From: Desulfurobacteriaceae bacterium | GTDB lineage: Bacteria; Aquificota; Aquificia; Desulfurobacteriales; Desulfurobacteriaceae | Direction of reading: 5' to 3' | Length of the DNA stretch: 55,341 bases | Assembly: GCA_027051905.1 (NCBI GenBank) | Contig: JALUGO010000004.1 | Coordinates: forward strand, 1 to 55,341 | Shown: positions 16,764 to 26,113 of the stretch, one piece after another | Numbering within the stretch: the first letter of the stretch is position 1 | How the letters are laid out: every line of letters begins with the position of its first letter | Translations under genes and position numbers: made by a program | The notes under the pieces: model-generated | The model's database searches: none | Seen by the model: the letters and a program-made list of their open reading frames with translations, nothing else | What the model was told of the DNA's origin: nothing

Positions 16764-17477
16764 TTATTTTACACAGTTAGTGCAAAGGAAGTAGTCGGTT
16801 GCTGTCTTTGGAACGTCTTCAGCTTTAACAGGCCCTACCTTCCTGGGTTTTACCCCTGGAGGTGGCGGAGTTCTGAGGGCCTTCTTCCTAGCCTCAATAA
16901 TATCTTTGCAAGTTATATCCCTTGGTATTTTAAGAACCTGCTTTGGATAGATAAGGTGAGGGTTCTTTATTTTGTCTCTGTTAGCTTTATAGATGAGAGG
17001 CCACTGCCATGGATCTCCGTAGATGTAATCTTTTGCTGAGATACCCCACAGAGTATCTCCTCTTTTAACAGTATAGCTCTTTGGAAGGGATTGCCATCTT
17101 TTCAGCATTTCTTTACACTGAGATAGTCTGCTTTCAGCCTGTGCTTTAAGCTCAGCTAGTCTTCTCTGAAGAGCCTCTATCTCTGCTATCTGCTCTCTTA
17201 ACCTCTGAACTTCCTGGGAGAGCTCCCCATAGCGAGCTCTCAACTCAGCTTCTTTAGCCTTAAGAAGAGCGAGTTCTTTCTGACACTTTTCAAGTTTCGT
17301 TTTAAGCTCTTCATTCTCTTTTTTAGCTTCCTGGTAAGCTTTTATAAGAGATTCAGGGTAAAAAGCAAAATCTGGAGCATATAAAACGTAAGACTCTTTT
17401 GGTGATGGACAGCCAGCCTGAGCTATGCCCAATCCCCCTAAAACAGCTATAGAAAAAGCTGCTATTAATTTTCTCAT
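16764..17477 (-). CDS. secreted coiled-coil LysM-domain protein
   Basis: This is a 237-aa exported protein. The signal peptide is residues 1-21 (cleavage near AQA-GC). A long charged coiled coil spans about residues 45-130 (repeated [20 protein letters not shown]). A LysM domain at about 133-182 starts [26 protein letters not shown] and ends with [10 protein letters not shown] Pro-rich tail ends in a CTNC pair. LysM domains bind peptidoglycan, so it probably sits in the periplasm tethered to the cell wall. It lies three bases after a smaller coiled-coil secreted protein and has a good GGAGGT site. The cysteine next to the signal cleavage site could be lipidated, but the lipobox is imperfect. 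Confidence 0.85.
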   Translation of the reverse strand: MRKLIAAFSIAVLGGLGIAQAGCPSPKESYVLYAPDFAFYPESLIKAYQEAKKENEELKTKLEKCQKELALLKAKEAELRARYGELSQEVQRLREQIAEIEALQRRLAELKAQAESRLSQCKEMLKRWQSLPKSYTVKRGDTLWGISAKDYIYGDPWQWPLIYKANRDKIKNPHLIYPKQVLKIPRDITCKDIIEARKKALRTPPPPGVKPRKVGPVKAEDVPKTATDYFLCTNCVK

Positions 17478-17480
17478 ATC

Positions 17481-17822
17481 TTACCTCCCCAACCTGTTTT
17501 CAAGCTCTTTTATCTGCAGCTGTAAACTCTCTTTACTGGGAAGAGAGTTTAGTCTTGACTGAAGTTGCGCTTTTTCAGCCTCAAGCTGAGATATCTGAGA
17601 TTTCAGATTGGCTATCTTGCTATTAAGCTCTTCCTTATGGCTTCTGCAGGCCTCAAGTTCATTTTTAAGCTCTTCATTTTCTGCCTTTAACTGCTTATAC
17701 TTGACAGGAAGAGGGTTCTTAACAGATTCAGCCTCCGGCTTTGTTGAGCACATTCCGGCGAAAGAAACACCGCCATACGTAAGTATCCCCACAGATAACA
17801 CTACAAGAAGTTTATTCTTCAT
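17481..17822 (-). CDS. small secreted coiled-coil protein
   Basis: This 113-aa protein has a signal peptide (about residues 1-22, VSFA-GMC) followed almost entirely by a coiled coil with heptad-like ENEELKNELEACRSHKEEL and SQISQLEAEKAQL segments. It lies immediately upstream of the LysM gene and its coiled coil resembles the LysM protein's own, so the two may form a hetero-oligomer in the periplasm or may be paralogues with and without the LysM domain. The function is unknown. A GGAGG site precedes the ATG. The 71-base upstream gap (17,823-17,893) is A/T-rich and probably holds the promoter, though I see no convincing hexamer pair. Confidence 0.75.
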   Translation of the reverse strand: MKNKLLVVLSVGILTYGGVSFAGMCSTKPEAESVKNPLPVKYKQLKAENEELKNELEACRSHKEELNSKIANLKSQISQLEAEKAQLQSRLNSLPSKESLQLQIKELENRLGR

Positions 17823-17893
17823 TTTAACCTCCCTTATCCTCGTTAACTCAATTTTAACCTATTTTACTATTTTTAGATTTAAAGTTTCATTAA

Positions 17894-20800
17894 CTAAACT
17901 TTCTCCCAATTCCTCTTCTCAAACATGTAATATAGAACCGGAATCACACCAAGAGTTAACGTTGTAGAGGCAAAAACGCCAAAGAGTATGGATATCGCAA
18001 GCCCCTGGAATATGGGATCCAAAAGGATTACTGCCGAACCAACCATAGCCGCTGCGGCAGTAAGGACTATGGGTCTCATTCTTACTGCACCGGCCTCGAT
18101 TATGGAGTCTTTGAGGGGAGCTCCCTCCCTCTTCCTCATCAGAATAAAGTCAACAAGGATGATGGAATTCCTTACGACAATACCAGCAAGAGCGATAAAT
18201 CCAATCATTGACGTTGCCGTAAAGTAGGCTGTCTTTCCGATAATCTTGCTCATTACCCAGTGACCGGGGATTATTCCTATCATCGTAAGGGGAATCGGAG
18301 CCATTATTATCATCGGGATAATGAAGGACTGAAACTGCCCGACTATCAGCAGGTAGATGAGGATAAGGGCAACGATAAATGCAGCTCCCATATCCCTGAA
18401 GGTTTCATAAGTAATTTGCCACTCACCGTCCCACTTCATCATCGGCTTAAAGTCACTCTCAGGAATTGACGGCGGTATGAAAGTGTATTCCAGCTTGTAA
18501 CCGTCGGGAAGGGGATGGTTCTTCAGGTAGTCGTTTATAGCAAGTATTGGGTAGATAGGAGCTTCGTATTTACCAGCTACTTCTCCAATCACATAAGAAA
18601 CCGGATGGAGGTTCTTGTGGTAAATAGTTTTATCTGCAAGAACTTTTTTAACCTCAACAAGCTCCCTGAGGGGAATGAGCTTTCCCTCTCTGTTCATTAC
18701 AGTAAGATCTAAGAGCTTATTGATATCGTCTCTCTGGGTTCTTGGAAGACGAACAAAGATTGAAACTGGATCTGAATCGTAGAGCGTATGCGCCTCTGAT
18801 ACCGTTGCTCCGTTCAGGGCTATTCTGACAGTTTGAGCTACCTGAGCTTCCGTTACTCCAGATTCCCTTGCCTTTCTCCTCTTAACCTTTATCTCATACT
18901 TGTAGTGGTCTGCATCTACAAGGGTGTCTACGTCAACAACTCCCGGCGTCTTCTTAAAGACCTCCTCTACCTCTTTTGCGATTCTGCGCCTTATGCTGTC
19001 GTCCTTTCCGTAAATTTCCGCAACCAGTGTAGCCAGAACGGGAGGACCTGGAGGAACTTCAACAATTTTAACGTTGGCTTCAGGGTTAACAGCTTTTGCA
19101 GCTGCCTGTATCTTCTCTCTTTCCTCTTTTGCTATGTCGTGGGACTGCCGTTTTCTCTTATGTTTATCTATCAGGTTGATCCTGATGTCTGCTACGTTTC
19201 CGCCCTCTCTCAGGTAGTAGTGCCTTACAAGGCCGTTAAAGTCAAAGGGAGAGGCAGTTCCTATGTATGCTTCGTAGTCTGTAACTTCCGGTATTGTCTG
19301 TATGTAGTTTGTAATTGCCTTTACAACCCTTGCAGTCTCTTCCAGAGAGGTTCCTTCGGGCATATCTACAACAACCTGAAACTCGCTCTTGTTGTCAAAG
19401 GGAAGGAGCTTGACCACAACGGTTTTCGTGAAGAAGAGGGCTACGGAACCGGCCATCAGAAGGATAACGACTCCAAGGAAAGCCCATCTCTTTACAGCAG
19501 AATCAAGAAGAGGCCTTATCAGCTTGTTGTAAAGTTTGTAAGTTCTCGTTTCCTCTAAAACGATTTTCCTCTCTTCTTTTTCAGCCTCTTTTCTAAGCAG
19601 GTAGTATGCTGCCCACGGGGAGATGATAAAAGCAACCAGCAGGGAAAAGAACATTGCAATGGAGGAGTTGACAGGAATTGGCCTCATGTATGGTCCCATG
19701 AGGCCTCTAACGAAAGCCATTGGGAGGAGGGCAGCTATAACTGTGAACGTTGCAAGTATTGTGGGGTTCCCAACCTCTGCAACAGCGTAGATGGCTGCCT
19801 GAAGCGGCGGCATCTCTTTGAGTTTCAGGTGTCTGTGGATGTTTTCAACGACAACGATGGCGTCGTCAACAAGGAGTCCCAGGGTGAAGATGAGGGCAAA
19901 GAGCGTAACCCTGTTGAGTGTGTATCCGGTCAGGAGGTCAATGAAGAGCGTGAGGGCTAACGTTGTGGGGATTGCAAGGGATACAACGAGAGCCTCTCTG
20001 GCTCCAAGGGTTAAACCGATGAAGATAACAACGGCAAAGATTGCCACTCCAAGGTGGAACATTAACTCATCAAACTTGTCTTCAGCAGTCTTTCCGTAGT
20101 TTCTGGTTACGGTTACGTGGACGTCTTTAGGTAGCATGTGGGCTTTAATTTCATCGAGCTTTTTGAGTATCTGGTCAGCAACTACAACGGCGTTTGTTCC
20201 TTTCTTTTTGGCAATTGCAACGGTTACAGCCGGGAACTGGTTTCCGTGCTTCTCTATAAACTCCTTGGTCACGCCTTTCTCCTCTGAATGGGAACCGAAA
20301 CCTATGTAAACGTAGTTTTCTGGGTCTATCGGAGCGTCTGTAACCTCAGCTACGTTTTTGAGGTATATGGGCTTGCCTCTGTAAACGCCTACAACGATGT
20401 TTTTGAGGTCGTTTATTGTCTTTATGAACTCTCCTGCTTCAACGGGAAACTCTGTGTTGTTTTCCGTAATCTTTCCTGCATTGAGTTTGACGTTTGCAGA
20501 CTTGATAGCCTGAACAACCTGAAGAAGAGACAGGTGGTAGTTTTTGAGTTTGTCTCTATCTACTATTACTTTGAATCTTCTCGGGTCTCCTCCGATAATC
20601 CAGGTCTTTGAAACGTCTTCAACCTGTTTTAGCTGAAGACAGAGCTCCTTTGCAACCTTTCTGAGCTCATACGGGGTTTTATCCTCGCTCCAGAGGGTTA
20701 GGGTTACTATCGGAACGTCGTTGATATCTTTAGGCTTAACCAGAGGCTGAAGAGCTCCCGGCGGAAGTTTGTCCATGTTGGACATAAGCTTGTTGTATAG

Positions 20801-21145
20801 CTTGACAAGGGAATCTTCCATATCCTCGCCTACTTTGAATCGGGCGATGATGAGGGACATTCCCGGCTTTGTAACGGAGTAAACGTAGTCGATTCCCTTT
20901 ATCTCCCAGATGAGCTTTTCAAAACGTGTTGTAACTTTTCTCTCTACCTCTTTGGCGGGAGTTCCGGGATAGGGAATAAATATGTCAACCATAGGAACGA
21001 CAATCTGAGGGTCTTCTTCCTTCGGTGTGAAAATGGCCGCTGCCACGCCTATAAGCAGAGAGGCTACGAGGAGAAGCGGTGTTATCTTCGAGGTTATGAA
21101 GCTCTTTGCTATGTTTCCTGCTATTCCAAGATTGACGTTTTTCAT
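17894..21145 (-). CDS. RND-family efflux pump inner-membrane transporter
   Basis: This 1083-aa protein has the two-fold RND architecture: 12 membrane helices and two large periplasmic loops. The TM4 motif GLLVDDAIVVVENI (near residue 420) holds the paired aspartates of the proton relay, so it is a proton-driven antiporter of the AcrB/MdtB type. The substrate cannot be told; the heavy-metal (CusA) methionine pattern is not obvious. The gene follows the membrane-fusion protein after only two bases. No TolC-type outer-membrane channel is adjacent, so one must be supplied from elsewhere. Confidence 0.93.
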   Translation of the reverse strand: MKNVNLGIAGNIAKSFITSKITPLLLVASLLIGVAAAIFTPKEEDPQIVVPMVDIFIPYPGTPAKEVERKVTTRFEKLIWEIKGIDYVYSVTKPGMSLIIARFKVGEDMEDSLVKLYNKLMSNMDKLPPGALQPLVKPKDINDVPIVTLTLWSEDKTPYELRKVAKELCLQLKQVEDVSKTWIIGGDPRRFKVIVDRDKLKNYHLSLLQVVQAIKSANVKLNAGKITENNTEFPVEAGEFIKTINDLKNIVVGVYRGKPIYLKNVAEVTDAPIDPENYVYIGFGSHSEEKGVTKEFIEKHGNQFPAVTVAIAKKKGTNAVVVADQILKKLDEIKAHMLPKDVHVTVTRNYGKTAEDKFDELMFHLGVAIFAVVIFIGLTLGAREALVVSLAIPTTLALTLFIDLLTGYTLNRVTLFALIFTLGLLVDDAIVVVENIHRHLKLKEMPPLQAAIYAVAEVGNPTILATFTVIAALLPMAFVRGLMGPYMRPIPVNSSIAMFFSLLVAFIISPWAAYYLLRKEAEKEERKIVLEETRTYKLYNKLIRPLLDSAVKRWAFLGVVILLMAGSVALFFTKTVVVKLLPFDNKSEFQVVVDMPEGTSLEETARVVKAITNYIQTIPEVTDYEAYIGTASPFDFNGLVRHYYLREGGNVADIRINLIDKHKRKRQSHDIAKEEREKIQAAAKAVNPEANVKIVEVPPGPPVLATLVAEIYGKDDSIRRRIAKEVEEVFKKTPGVVDVDTLVDADHYKYEIKVKRRKARESGVTEAQVAQTVRIALNGATVSEAHTLYDSDPVSIFVRLPRTQRDDINKLLDLTVMNREGKLIPLRELVEVKKVLADKTIYHKNLHPVSYVIGEVAGKYEAPIYPILAINDYLKNHPLPDGYKLEYTFIPPSIPESDFKPMMKWDGEWQITYETFRDMGAAFIVALILIYLLIVGQFQSFIIPMIIMAPIPLTMIGIIPGHWVMSKIIGKTAYFTATSMIGFIALAGIVVRNSIILVDFILMRKREGAPLKDSIIEAGAVRMRPIVLTAAAAMVGSAVILLDPIFQGLAISILFGVFASTTLTLGVIPVLYYMFEKRNWEKV

Positions 21146-21147
21146 CG

Positions 21148-22317
21148 TTACCCCTCTACCTTTGCTCCGTCTACTAATTCTTCAACTTTGGAAACAGCTA
21201 TCTTCTCTCCTGGATGGAGGCCGGAGAGAACGATTACGCTGTTTCCAACTTCTTCTCCCGTCTTGATAATCCTCAGGTGTGCAATGCCGTCCTCTACTAC
21301 GAAAACGTATTCAACAGCTCCAACCCTGTAGATGGCAGACTTCGGAACGGCAACTGCTTCTCCCTTGAGGGAGGGGATTTCAACAACCGCGTATGTTCCC
21401 GGAATTGCGTTGAGGTTTTCTACGAGGATTTTTACTCCGAACTTGTGGGTTACGGGGTCGGAACTCCCGTCAACCTCAACAACCTTTCCGGTAAATTCCC
21501 TTCCTTGAACCTTTACTTTTACATTCGTTCCGACGGTTACCTTTCCTGAGTAGATGTCATCTATGTATGCCCTTACTTTGAGGGGGAAAGAGCCGATTTT
21601 GAAGACGGGAGTTTGAGGAGATACAAGATTTCCTTTATCCATGAGCTTCTGGAGGACGACTCCGTTCGCGGGGGAGCGGAGCTCCGTGTATGAGAGGTAA
21701 GCTTTAGCCTTCTTCAGAGAGGCCTCAACCTGCTGCTTCTTTGCAAGGAGAACTTTCTTCTTTGCCAGTATCTGTGCCTCTTTTGCATTTACAGCCTCAA
21801 GGTTGGCCTTTGCAGCCTTAAACTGAGCTTCCACTTCGTCAAACTTCTGCTTTGATACAGCCTCAGCTTCAAAGAGTTTCCTGAACCTGTTATAAGTTTT
21901 CTCTGCCAGCTGGTAGTTTGCTTCAGCTGCCTTCTTTCTGGCCTTTACCTCCTGGAGAGCTCTCTCAAGCTCTTTAAGAGCTGCGTCAATCTCCTTTAAT
22001 CCTGCTTTTGCCTTTTCAACGTCTGGCTTTATGTCTGAGCTGTCTGTCAGGGCTAAAACCTGACCTTTTCTAACCTTTTCTCCAGCTTCTGTTTTAACTT
22101 CTATCAGGTATCCAACAACCTTTGGAGAGAGGTAGATTTCCTTGTCTGGAATGACTGTTCCTGAAAAGGTAGAGCTCCTTGTGAACGGAACAACCCTAAC
22201 GGCTTCTACCTTAACCCCGGAAACCGTTTTAACCTTTAAAGGTTCTGCCTTTTCTTCCGTTCCGCAGGAAGCTGTAAGGAGTAAAAGAGTTAGAGCTAAA
22301 ACAGCCCTTTTTGCCAT
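21148..22317 (-). CDS. RND efflux membrane-fusion lipoprotein
   Basis: This periplasmic adaptor (HlyD/AcrA family) is 389 aa. It has a lipoprotein signal ending LLLTASC, so the mature protein would be anchored by lipid. It has an N-terminal barrel/lipoyl half (SPKVVGYLIEVKTEAGEKVRKGQVLA), a long alpha-helical hairpin at about residues 80-210, the second lipoyl half (TELRSPANGVVLQKLMDKGNLV) and a beta-barrel domain. I start at the ATG at 22,317 because GGAGAGG lies six bases upstream; a TTG two codons earlier is in frame but poorly spaced. It forms a two-gene operon with the RND transporter. Confidence 0.92.
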   Translation of the reverse strand: MAKRAVLALTLLLLTASCGTEEKAEPLKVKTVSGVKVEAVRVVPFTRSSTFSGTVIPDKEIYLSPKVVGYLIEVKTEAGEKVRKGQVLALTDSSDIKPDVEKAKAGLKEIDAALKELERALQEVKARKKAAEANYQLAEKTYNRFRKLFEAEAVSKQKFDEVEAQFKAAKANLEAVNAKEAQILAKKKVLLAKKQQVEASLKKAKAYLSYTELRSPANGVVLQKLMDKGNLVSPQTPVFKIGSFPLKVRAYIDDIYSGKVTVGTNVKVKVQGREFTGKVVEVDGSSDPVTHKFGVKILVENLNAIPGTYAVVEIPSLKGEAVAVPKSAIYRVGAVEYVFVVEDGIAHLRIIKTGEEVGNSVIVLSGLHPGEKIAVSKVEELVDGAKVEG

Positions 22318-22349
22318 AGTCAACCTCTCCTCTGAGTTTAGCTTTCATT

Positions 22350-22377
22350 ATCTTATTAGAATTTACTATGATGTCAA
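22350..22377 (-). promoter_or_regulatory. sigma70-like promoter of the RND efflux operon
   Basis: On the minus strand a perfect TTGACA (22,372-22,377) is followed after 16 bases by TAAGAT (22,350-22,355), about 30 bases before the membrane-fusion gene start. It sits in the short 68-base gap after the end of the long upstream operon, so the efflux genes probably have independent expression. Confidence 0.65.
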
Positions 22378-22385
22378 CCAGTAGA

Positions 22386-23057
22386 TTATAGTCTCAGAAA
22401 ATACTCAACGAAGACGTCCCCGTAAACTTTCAGCTTCTTCCAGTTCTCAGGCTTTGATCTTATCTCCTCGGGGGAAATGTTTTCAGATAGGAGCTCCTCT
22501 CTGTAAGCGTCTATCCACTTCTCTATTCCTTCCGGTTCAACCTCAAGGTGGAACTGAAGCCCCACGGCCTGATTGCCGATTCTGAACGCCTGGTTTTTAT
22601 ACATCGCCGATGAAGCCATCCTTACAGCCCCTTCTGGAAGCTCGAATGTGTCTCCGTGCCAGTGAAAGACTGTCAGCTCATCCCTGTATAGGATTTCAAG
22701 GTGATCCTGAGGGTAGATGGATTTCCAGCCTATCTCCTTTCCCCATTCGCCTCTGTAGACCTTTCCTCCAAGGGCGTCTGCTATAAGCTGTGCTCCAAGG
22801 CATATTCCTAAAACCTTTTTACCTTCAGAGATGGACTTCCTTATGAGCTCTTTCTCTTCCTTCAGGAACGGGTATTTCTCCTCTTCGTAAACCCCCATGG
22901 GACCGCCAAGGAGGACTAAAATGTCAAACTTCTCCGTTTCCGGTATCTCCCCTTCAAAGGCTTTCAGCTCCTCTACCTCAACGCCTCTCCTTTCAAAGGC
23001 CTCTTTGAACGTTCCAAGGTCTTCTATGTCAATATTTTTCAGGACAACTAACTTCAC
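22386..23057 (-). CDS. class I glutamine amidotransferase (GMP synthase-like)
   Basis: This 223-aa protein is a stand-alone type-1 glutamine amidotransferase. The nucleophile elbow GICLGAQL places the catalytic cysteine at residue 86. The LQFHLEVEPEG segment near 170 supplies the His and Glu of the triad, and LGGPMGVYEE is the oxyanion region. The WHGDTFELPEGA segment is typical of the GMP synthase-like family (COG0518) whose exact substrates vary. Its start overlaps the tldD stop as ATGA. It is the last gene of the long minus-strand run. The acceptor substrate is unknown. Confidence 0.85.
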   Translation of the reverse strand: MKLVVLKNIDIEDLGTFKEAFERRGVEVEELKAFEGEIPETEKFDILVLLGGPMGVYEEEKYPFLKEEKELIRKSISEGKKVLGICLGAQLIADALGGKVYRGEWGKEIGWKSIYPQDHLEILYRDELTVFHWHGDTFELPEGAVRMASSAMYKNQAFRIGNQAVGLQFHLEVEPEGIEKWIDAYREELLSENISPEEIRSKPENWKKLKVYGDVFVEYFLRL

Positions 23058-24442
23058 TTTGTTCCTCCAACGGTTATCCTCGGTATTCTTATCGTTGGCA
23101 GCCCGTCTGAAACGGGAACCCCCTGACCGTCTTTGCCGCAGGTTCCTATTGAGAATCCAATATCGTTCCCGACTGCATCTATCTCCTGAAGAACCTTTGG
23201 GCCGTTTCCTATGAGTGAAACTCCCCTTATGGGTTCTGTAACTTTTCCATTTTCTATGAGATAACCTTCTGAAACTTCAAAGATGAAGTCACCGTTCACG
23301 GTGTTTACCTGACCTCCTCCCATCTTTACGACAAGAATTCCCTCTTTTGTGTCCTCGATTATCTCTTCCGGGTCTGTTTCCCCAGAGGCTATGTAGGTGT
23401 TTGTCATTCTGGGGATGGGAACGTGTTTGTAGGACTGTCTTCTTCCGTTCCCTGTTGGAAGCCCGTTTCCACTCTTCATGGCCTCCATGAGGTCGAACAT
23501 GTAACCTTTGAGGATACCCTTCTCTATCAGAACGTTTTTGCCGGTTGGAGTTCCCTCGTCGTCGTATCCGGAGCTCCCGTATTTCCCTTTCATAAACCCG
23601 TCATCAACCACCGTGATAAGCTCCGATGCAACTTTCTCTCCAAGTTTGCCTGAGTAGACAGAGAGCCCCTGGTTTGCAAGGTCTGCTTCAAGGCCGTGGC
23701 CGACGGCCTCGTGAATCATTGTTCCGCCGGCTTCTGAGCTTATTACAACTGTGAATGTTCCAGCAGGTGCAGGTTTTGCCTTCAGCATCTTCAGGGCTCT
23801 CTCTGCTGCTTTTGCAGCAATTTCCTCAGGGGGTATCTCACTAAAGAGAGAGTAATCTCCCAGGTGGCCGACTGGCTCGTAACCGGTCTGGAGTTCCACT
23901 CCGTCTGAGGCTACAACCAGAGTGTAGAAAACGACTCTCGGCCTTACATCTTCAACGATTCTTCCGTCTGTGTTGACTATGCAGACTTCCTGGAGCTGGT
24001 CTCTCAGAACTACCGTTACCTGCTTTATCCTGTCTCCGTAACTCCTTGCTTTTTCGTTTGCCCTTTTGAGGAGTTCTACCTTCTCCTCAACGGAAACTCC
24101 AAGCTCTGTTCCTTCTACAATCTCCTGGTAACGGGGTTCCTTTTCAGTAAAGTCCAAAACTACTTCCTCTCCAGCCTCAGCTGCGGCAGAGAGCCTCTCA
24201 ATTACCTCCTTTATGGAGTTTTCTGTGAGTCTGTTTGTGTAGCCGTAGAACGTTTTGAAGTTCTTTACAAACCTTATACCAACGCCAATTTCTATTCCAC
24301 AGCTGAGGTTTTCTATTCTGTTCTCCTCACATTTTCCGGTAAAGGAGAGTCTCCTTTCAAAGAAGAGGTCTCCAAAGTCGGCTCCTCTCTTTTTAAGCTC
24401 TTTTGCTCCGAAGATTCCTAACTCTTTGAAGTCGTAAACCAT
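23054..24442 (-). CDS. tldD: metalloprotease TldD
   Basis: TldD is the zinc metalloprotease subunit of the TldD/TldE peptidase, which trims small peptides and unfolded substrates. At 462 aa it is of family length. It carries the active-site HEAVGHGLEAD motif (HExxxH) near residue 240, and the conserved GRRQSYKHVPIPRMTNTYI and GGGQVNTVNGDF segments. The partner TldE is encoded about 19 kb away (41,664-42,992) rather than next door. The start directly precedes the end of nadE, and its stop overlaps the amidotransferase gene. Confidence 0.94.
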   Translation of the reverse strand: MVYDFKELGIFGAKELKKRGADFGDLFFERRLSFTGKCEENRIENLSCGIEIGVGIRFVKNFKTFYGYTNRLTENSIKEVIERLSAAAEAGEEVVLDFTEKEPRYQEIVEGTELGVSVEEKVELLKRANEKARSYGDRIKQVTVVLRDQLQEVCIVNTDGRIVEDVRPRVVFYTLVVASDGVELQTGYEPVGHLGDYSLFSEIPPEEIAAKAAERALKMLKAKPAPAGTFTVVISSEAGGTMIHEAVGHGLEADLANQGLSVYSGKLGEKVASELITVVDDGFMKGKYGSSGYDDEGTPTGKNVLIEKGILKGYMFDLMEAMKSGNGLPTGNGRRQSYKHVPIPRMTNTYIASGETDPEEIIEDTKEGILVVKMGGGQVNTVNGDFIFEVSEGYLIENGKVTEPIRGVSLIGNGPKVLQEIDAVGNDIGFSIGTCGKDGQGVPVSDGLPTIRIPRITVGGTK

Positions 24443-25282
24443 CTACAGCCCCCAATCTCTGAGGTAGAGGAAATCTTTATCAACTGTGCGCTGGGCAATT
24501 TTACAAATAATGGGGAGCTTCCTTTTATACTGGGAGCTCCTCACCATAGAGAGAACCCTGTCAACCAATTTCTCTTCAAAGCCAGCCTTTATCAGGTCTT
24601 CCCTTTTAAGCCTCAGGTCAACGTAGCCCACAAGGATAAGGTCGAGGGTTCTGTAGGAGAGCCCTATCTCCCCTTCATCTGTCTGGCCTGGCCAGAGGTC
24701 AGCAGAGGGCTTTTTCTTCACTATCCGCTCCGGAACCCCTACAAACTCAGCCATTTCCCAGACCTGCGTTTTATACAGGTCTCCAAGCGGGTTTATGTCG
24801 TGGGCGCTGTCTCCCCAACGGGTGGAGTAGCCTATGAGGAGTTCGCTCTTATTGCTGGTTCCTATAACTAGGGCTCTCTTCCAGTGGGCAAAGTCGTAGA
24901 GGATGCTCATCCTCTCCCTTGCCATCTTGTTTCCCCGTCGAACGTTGTCTGCGTCGGGGAAGAGGCTGTAATAGGCATCTACCTGTGGGGTTATGTCGAT
25001 TTCGTGGAACTCTATTTTCAGGGTTTCTGCTACAAGCCTCGCATCTTCAACAGATTGGGGAGAGGAGGTTCTGTATGGCATGGAGATACCTATTACGTTT
25101 TCTCTTCCCAGCGCTTCAGCCGAGAGGAATGCCGTGAGGGCGGAGTCTACTCCTCCTGAAATACCCACAACTACCTTTTCAAAACCGGCCTTCTGAACCT
25201 CTTCCCTTATGAAGTGGGTGAGAACGTTCTTTATGAACTTCCTGTCTTTAATGTGGAGCTCCCTCTCCAGCTTATCCCTCAT
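24443..25282 (-). CDS. nadE: NAD synthetase (synthetase subunit)
   Basis: This enzyme amidates nicotinic-acid adenine dinucleotide to NAD+, the last step of NAD biosynthesis. The ATP-pyrophosphatase P-loop SGGVDS is at residues 42-47, followed by SNKSELLIGYSTRWGDSAHDINPLGDLYKTQVW and KPSADLWPGQTDEGEIGLSY, all typical of NadE. At 279 aa it has only the synthetase domain. The gene overlaps by 11 bases the end of a separate glutaminase gene, so the pair likely makes a two-subunit glutamine-dependent enzyme. Confidence 0.95.
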   Translation of the reverse strand: MRDKLERELHIKDRKFIKNVLTHFIREEVQKAGFEKVVVGISGGVDSALTAFLSAEALGRENVIGISMPYRTSSPQSVEDARLVAETLKIEFHEIDITPQVDAYYSLFPDADNVRRGNKMARERMSILYDFAHWKRALVIGTSNKSELLIGYSTRWGDSAHDINPLGDLYKTQVWEMAEFVGVPERIVKKKPSADLWPGQTDEGEIGLSYRTLDLILVGYVDLRLKREDLIKAGFEEKLVDRVLSMVRSSQYKRKLPIICKIAQRTVDKDFLYLRDWGL

Positions 25283-26111
25283 CTAAAACTCTCCTCAGGT
25301 TGTTAAAGGTTGTCTCTACCCTTTCGTCCCTTAAAAGGGGCAGGCTTATCCTTGCAGACCTGACGAGCTCCTCACTGAGGTCGGCAATCAGAAGCTCCTC
25401 ATCAAAGGGAGATGCCTCTGCCACTATCTCCCCGTAAGGATTGGCAATGAAAGATTTACCGGAGAAGACAAAACCGTCTTCACAGCCAACTCTGTTTGCG
25501 TAGATGAAGTAACTCCCTGTCATTCTGGCGTAGAACTCCCCCATGTTCATCCAAACCTCTGCGTTTCCAAACATTCCCGTCTCCCTGTATCCCCTTCCGG
25601 GGCTTGAGGAGAGGGCAAAAAGGAACTTTGCTCCCTGAACAAAGGAGAGGTAGACCGTTGACATGTGCCAGAGGTCTTCGCAGATGAGGATGGAACTCTT
25701 ACCAAAGGCCGACTCAAAGGTTTCAACTCTGTTGCCGTGGCCGAAGAACCTTCCCTCGTCAAACATCCCATACGTTGGCAGGTAAACCTTTCTGTGGACG
25801 TGCTTTATTCTGCCGCCACTTACGTAGACGGCACTGTTGTAGAAGACGTGCTCCGGACTCTCCTCAACCAGCCCTACTACAATGTCTATCTCCCGGCTCA
25901 TTTCAAGGAGGGGTGAGAGTTTCGGGCTGTCTAAGGGAAGGGCAACCTCAAAGGTTATGTCCCACACGTTGTAGCCTGTAAGGTTGAGCTCCGGAAAAAC
26001 ACAGACCTTTGCTCCCTGATCTTTCGCCTCACTGCAGAACTGCAGGGTCTTTTCAAGGTTCGATTCAAAGTCTCCAAGTTTTGAGCTGAACTGGGCAACG
26101 GCTACTCTCAT
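25272..26111 (-). CDS. carbon-nitrogen hydrolase, glutaminase partner of NadE
   Basis: This 279-aa nitrilase-superfamily protein shows the catalytic triad Glu41 (FPELNLTGY), Lys108 (HRKVYLPTYG) and Cys144 (ILICEDLWH). The N-terminal part, GDFESNLEK through GYNVWD, resembles the glutaminase domain normally fused to the front of NadE. Its position overlapping nadE supports a role delivering ammonia from glutamine to NAD synthetase. I start at the ATG at 26,111, which has AGGTGG five bases upstream; an in-frame GTG at 26,120 is less well placed. It could alternatively be an independent amidase, which the overlap makes less likely. Confidence 0.85.
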   Translation of the reverse strand: MRVAVAQFSSKLGDFESNLEKTLQFCSEAKDQGAKVCVFPELNLTGYNVWDITFEVALPLDSPKLSPLLEMSREIDIVVGLVEESPEHVFYNSAVYVSGGRIKHVHRKVYLPTYGMFDEGRFFGHGNRVETFESAFGKSSILICEDLWHMSTVYLSFVQGAKFLFALSSSPGRGYRETGMFGNAEVWMNMGEFYARMTGSYFIYANRVGCEDGFVFSGKSFIANPYGEIVAEASPFDEELLIADLSEELVRSARISLPLLRDERVETTFNNLRRVLDEG

Positions 26112-26113
26112 CT

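Noticed and set aside
18833-19558. 241-codon plus-strand frame opposite the RND transporter
   Set aside because: It is antisense to a clear 1083-aa transporter, has odd Cys/Tyr/Val-rich composition and no start signal.
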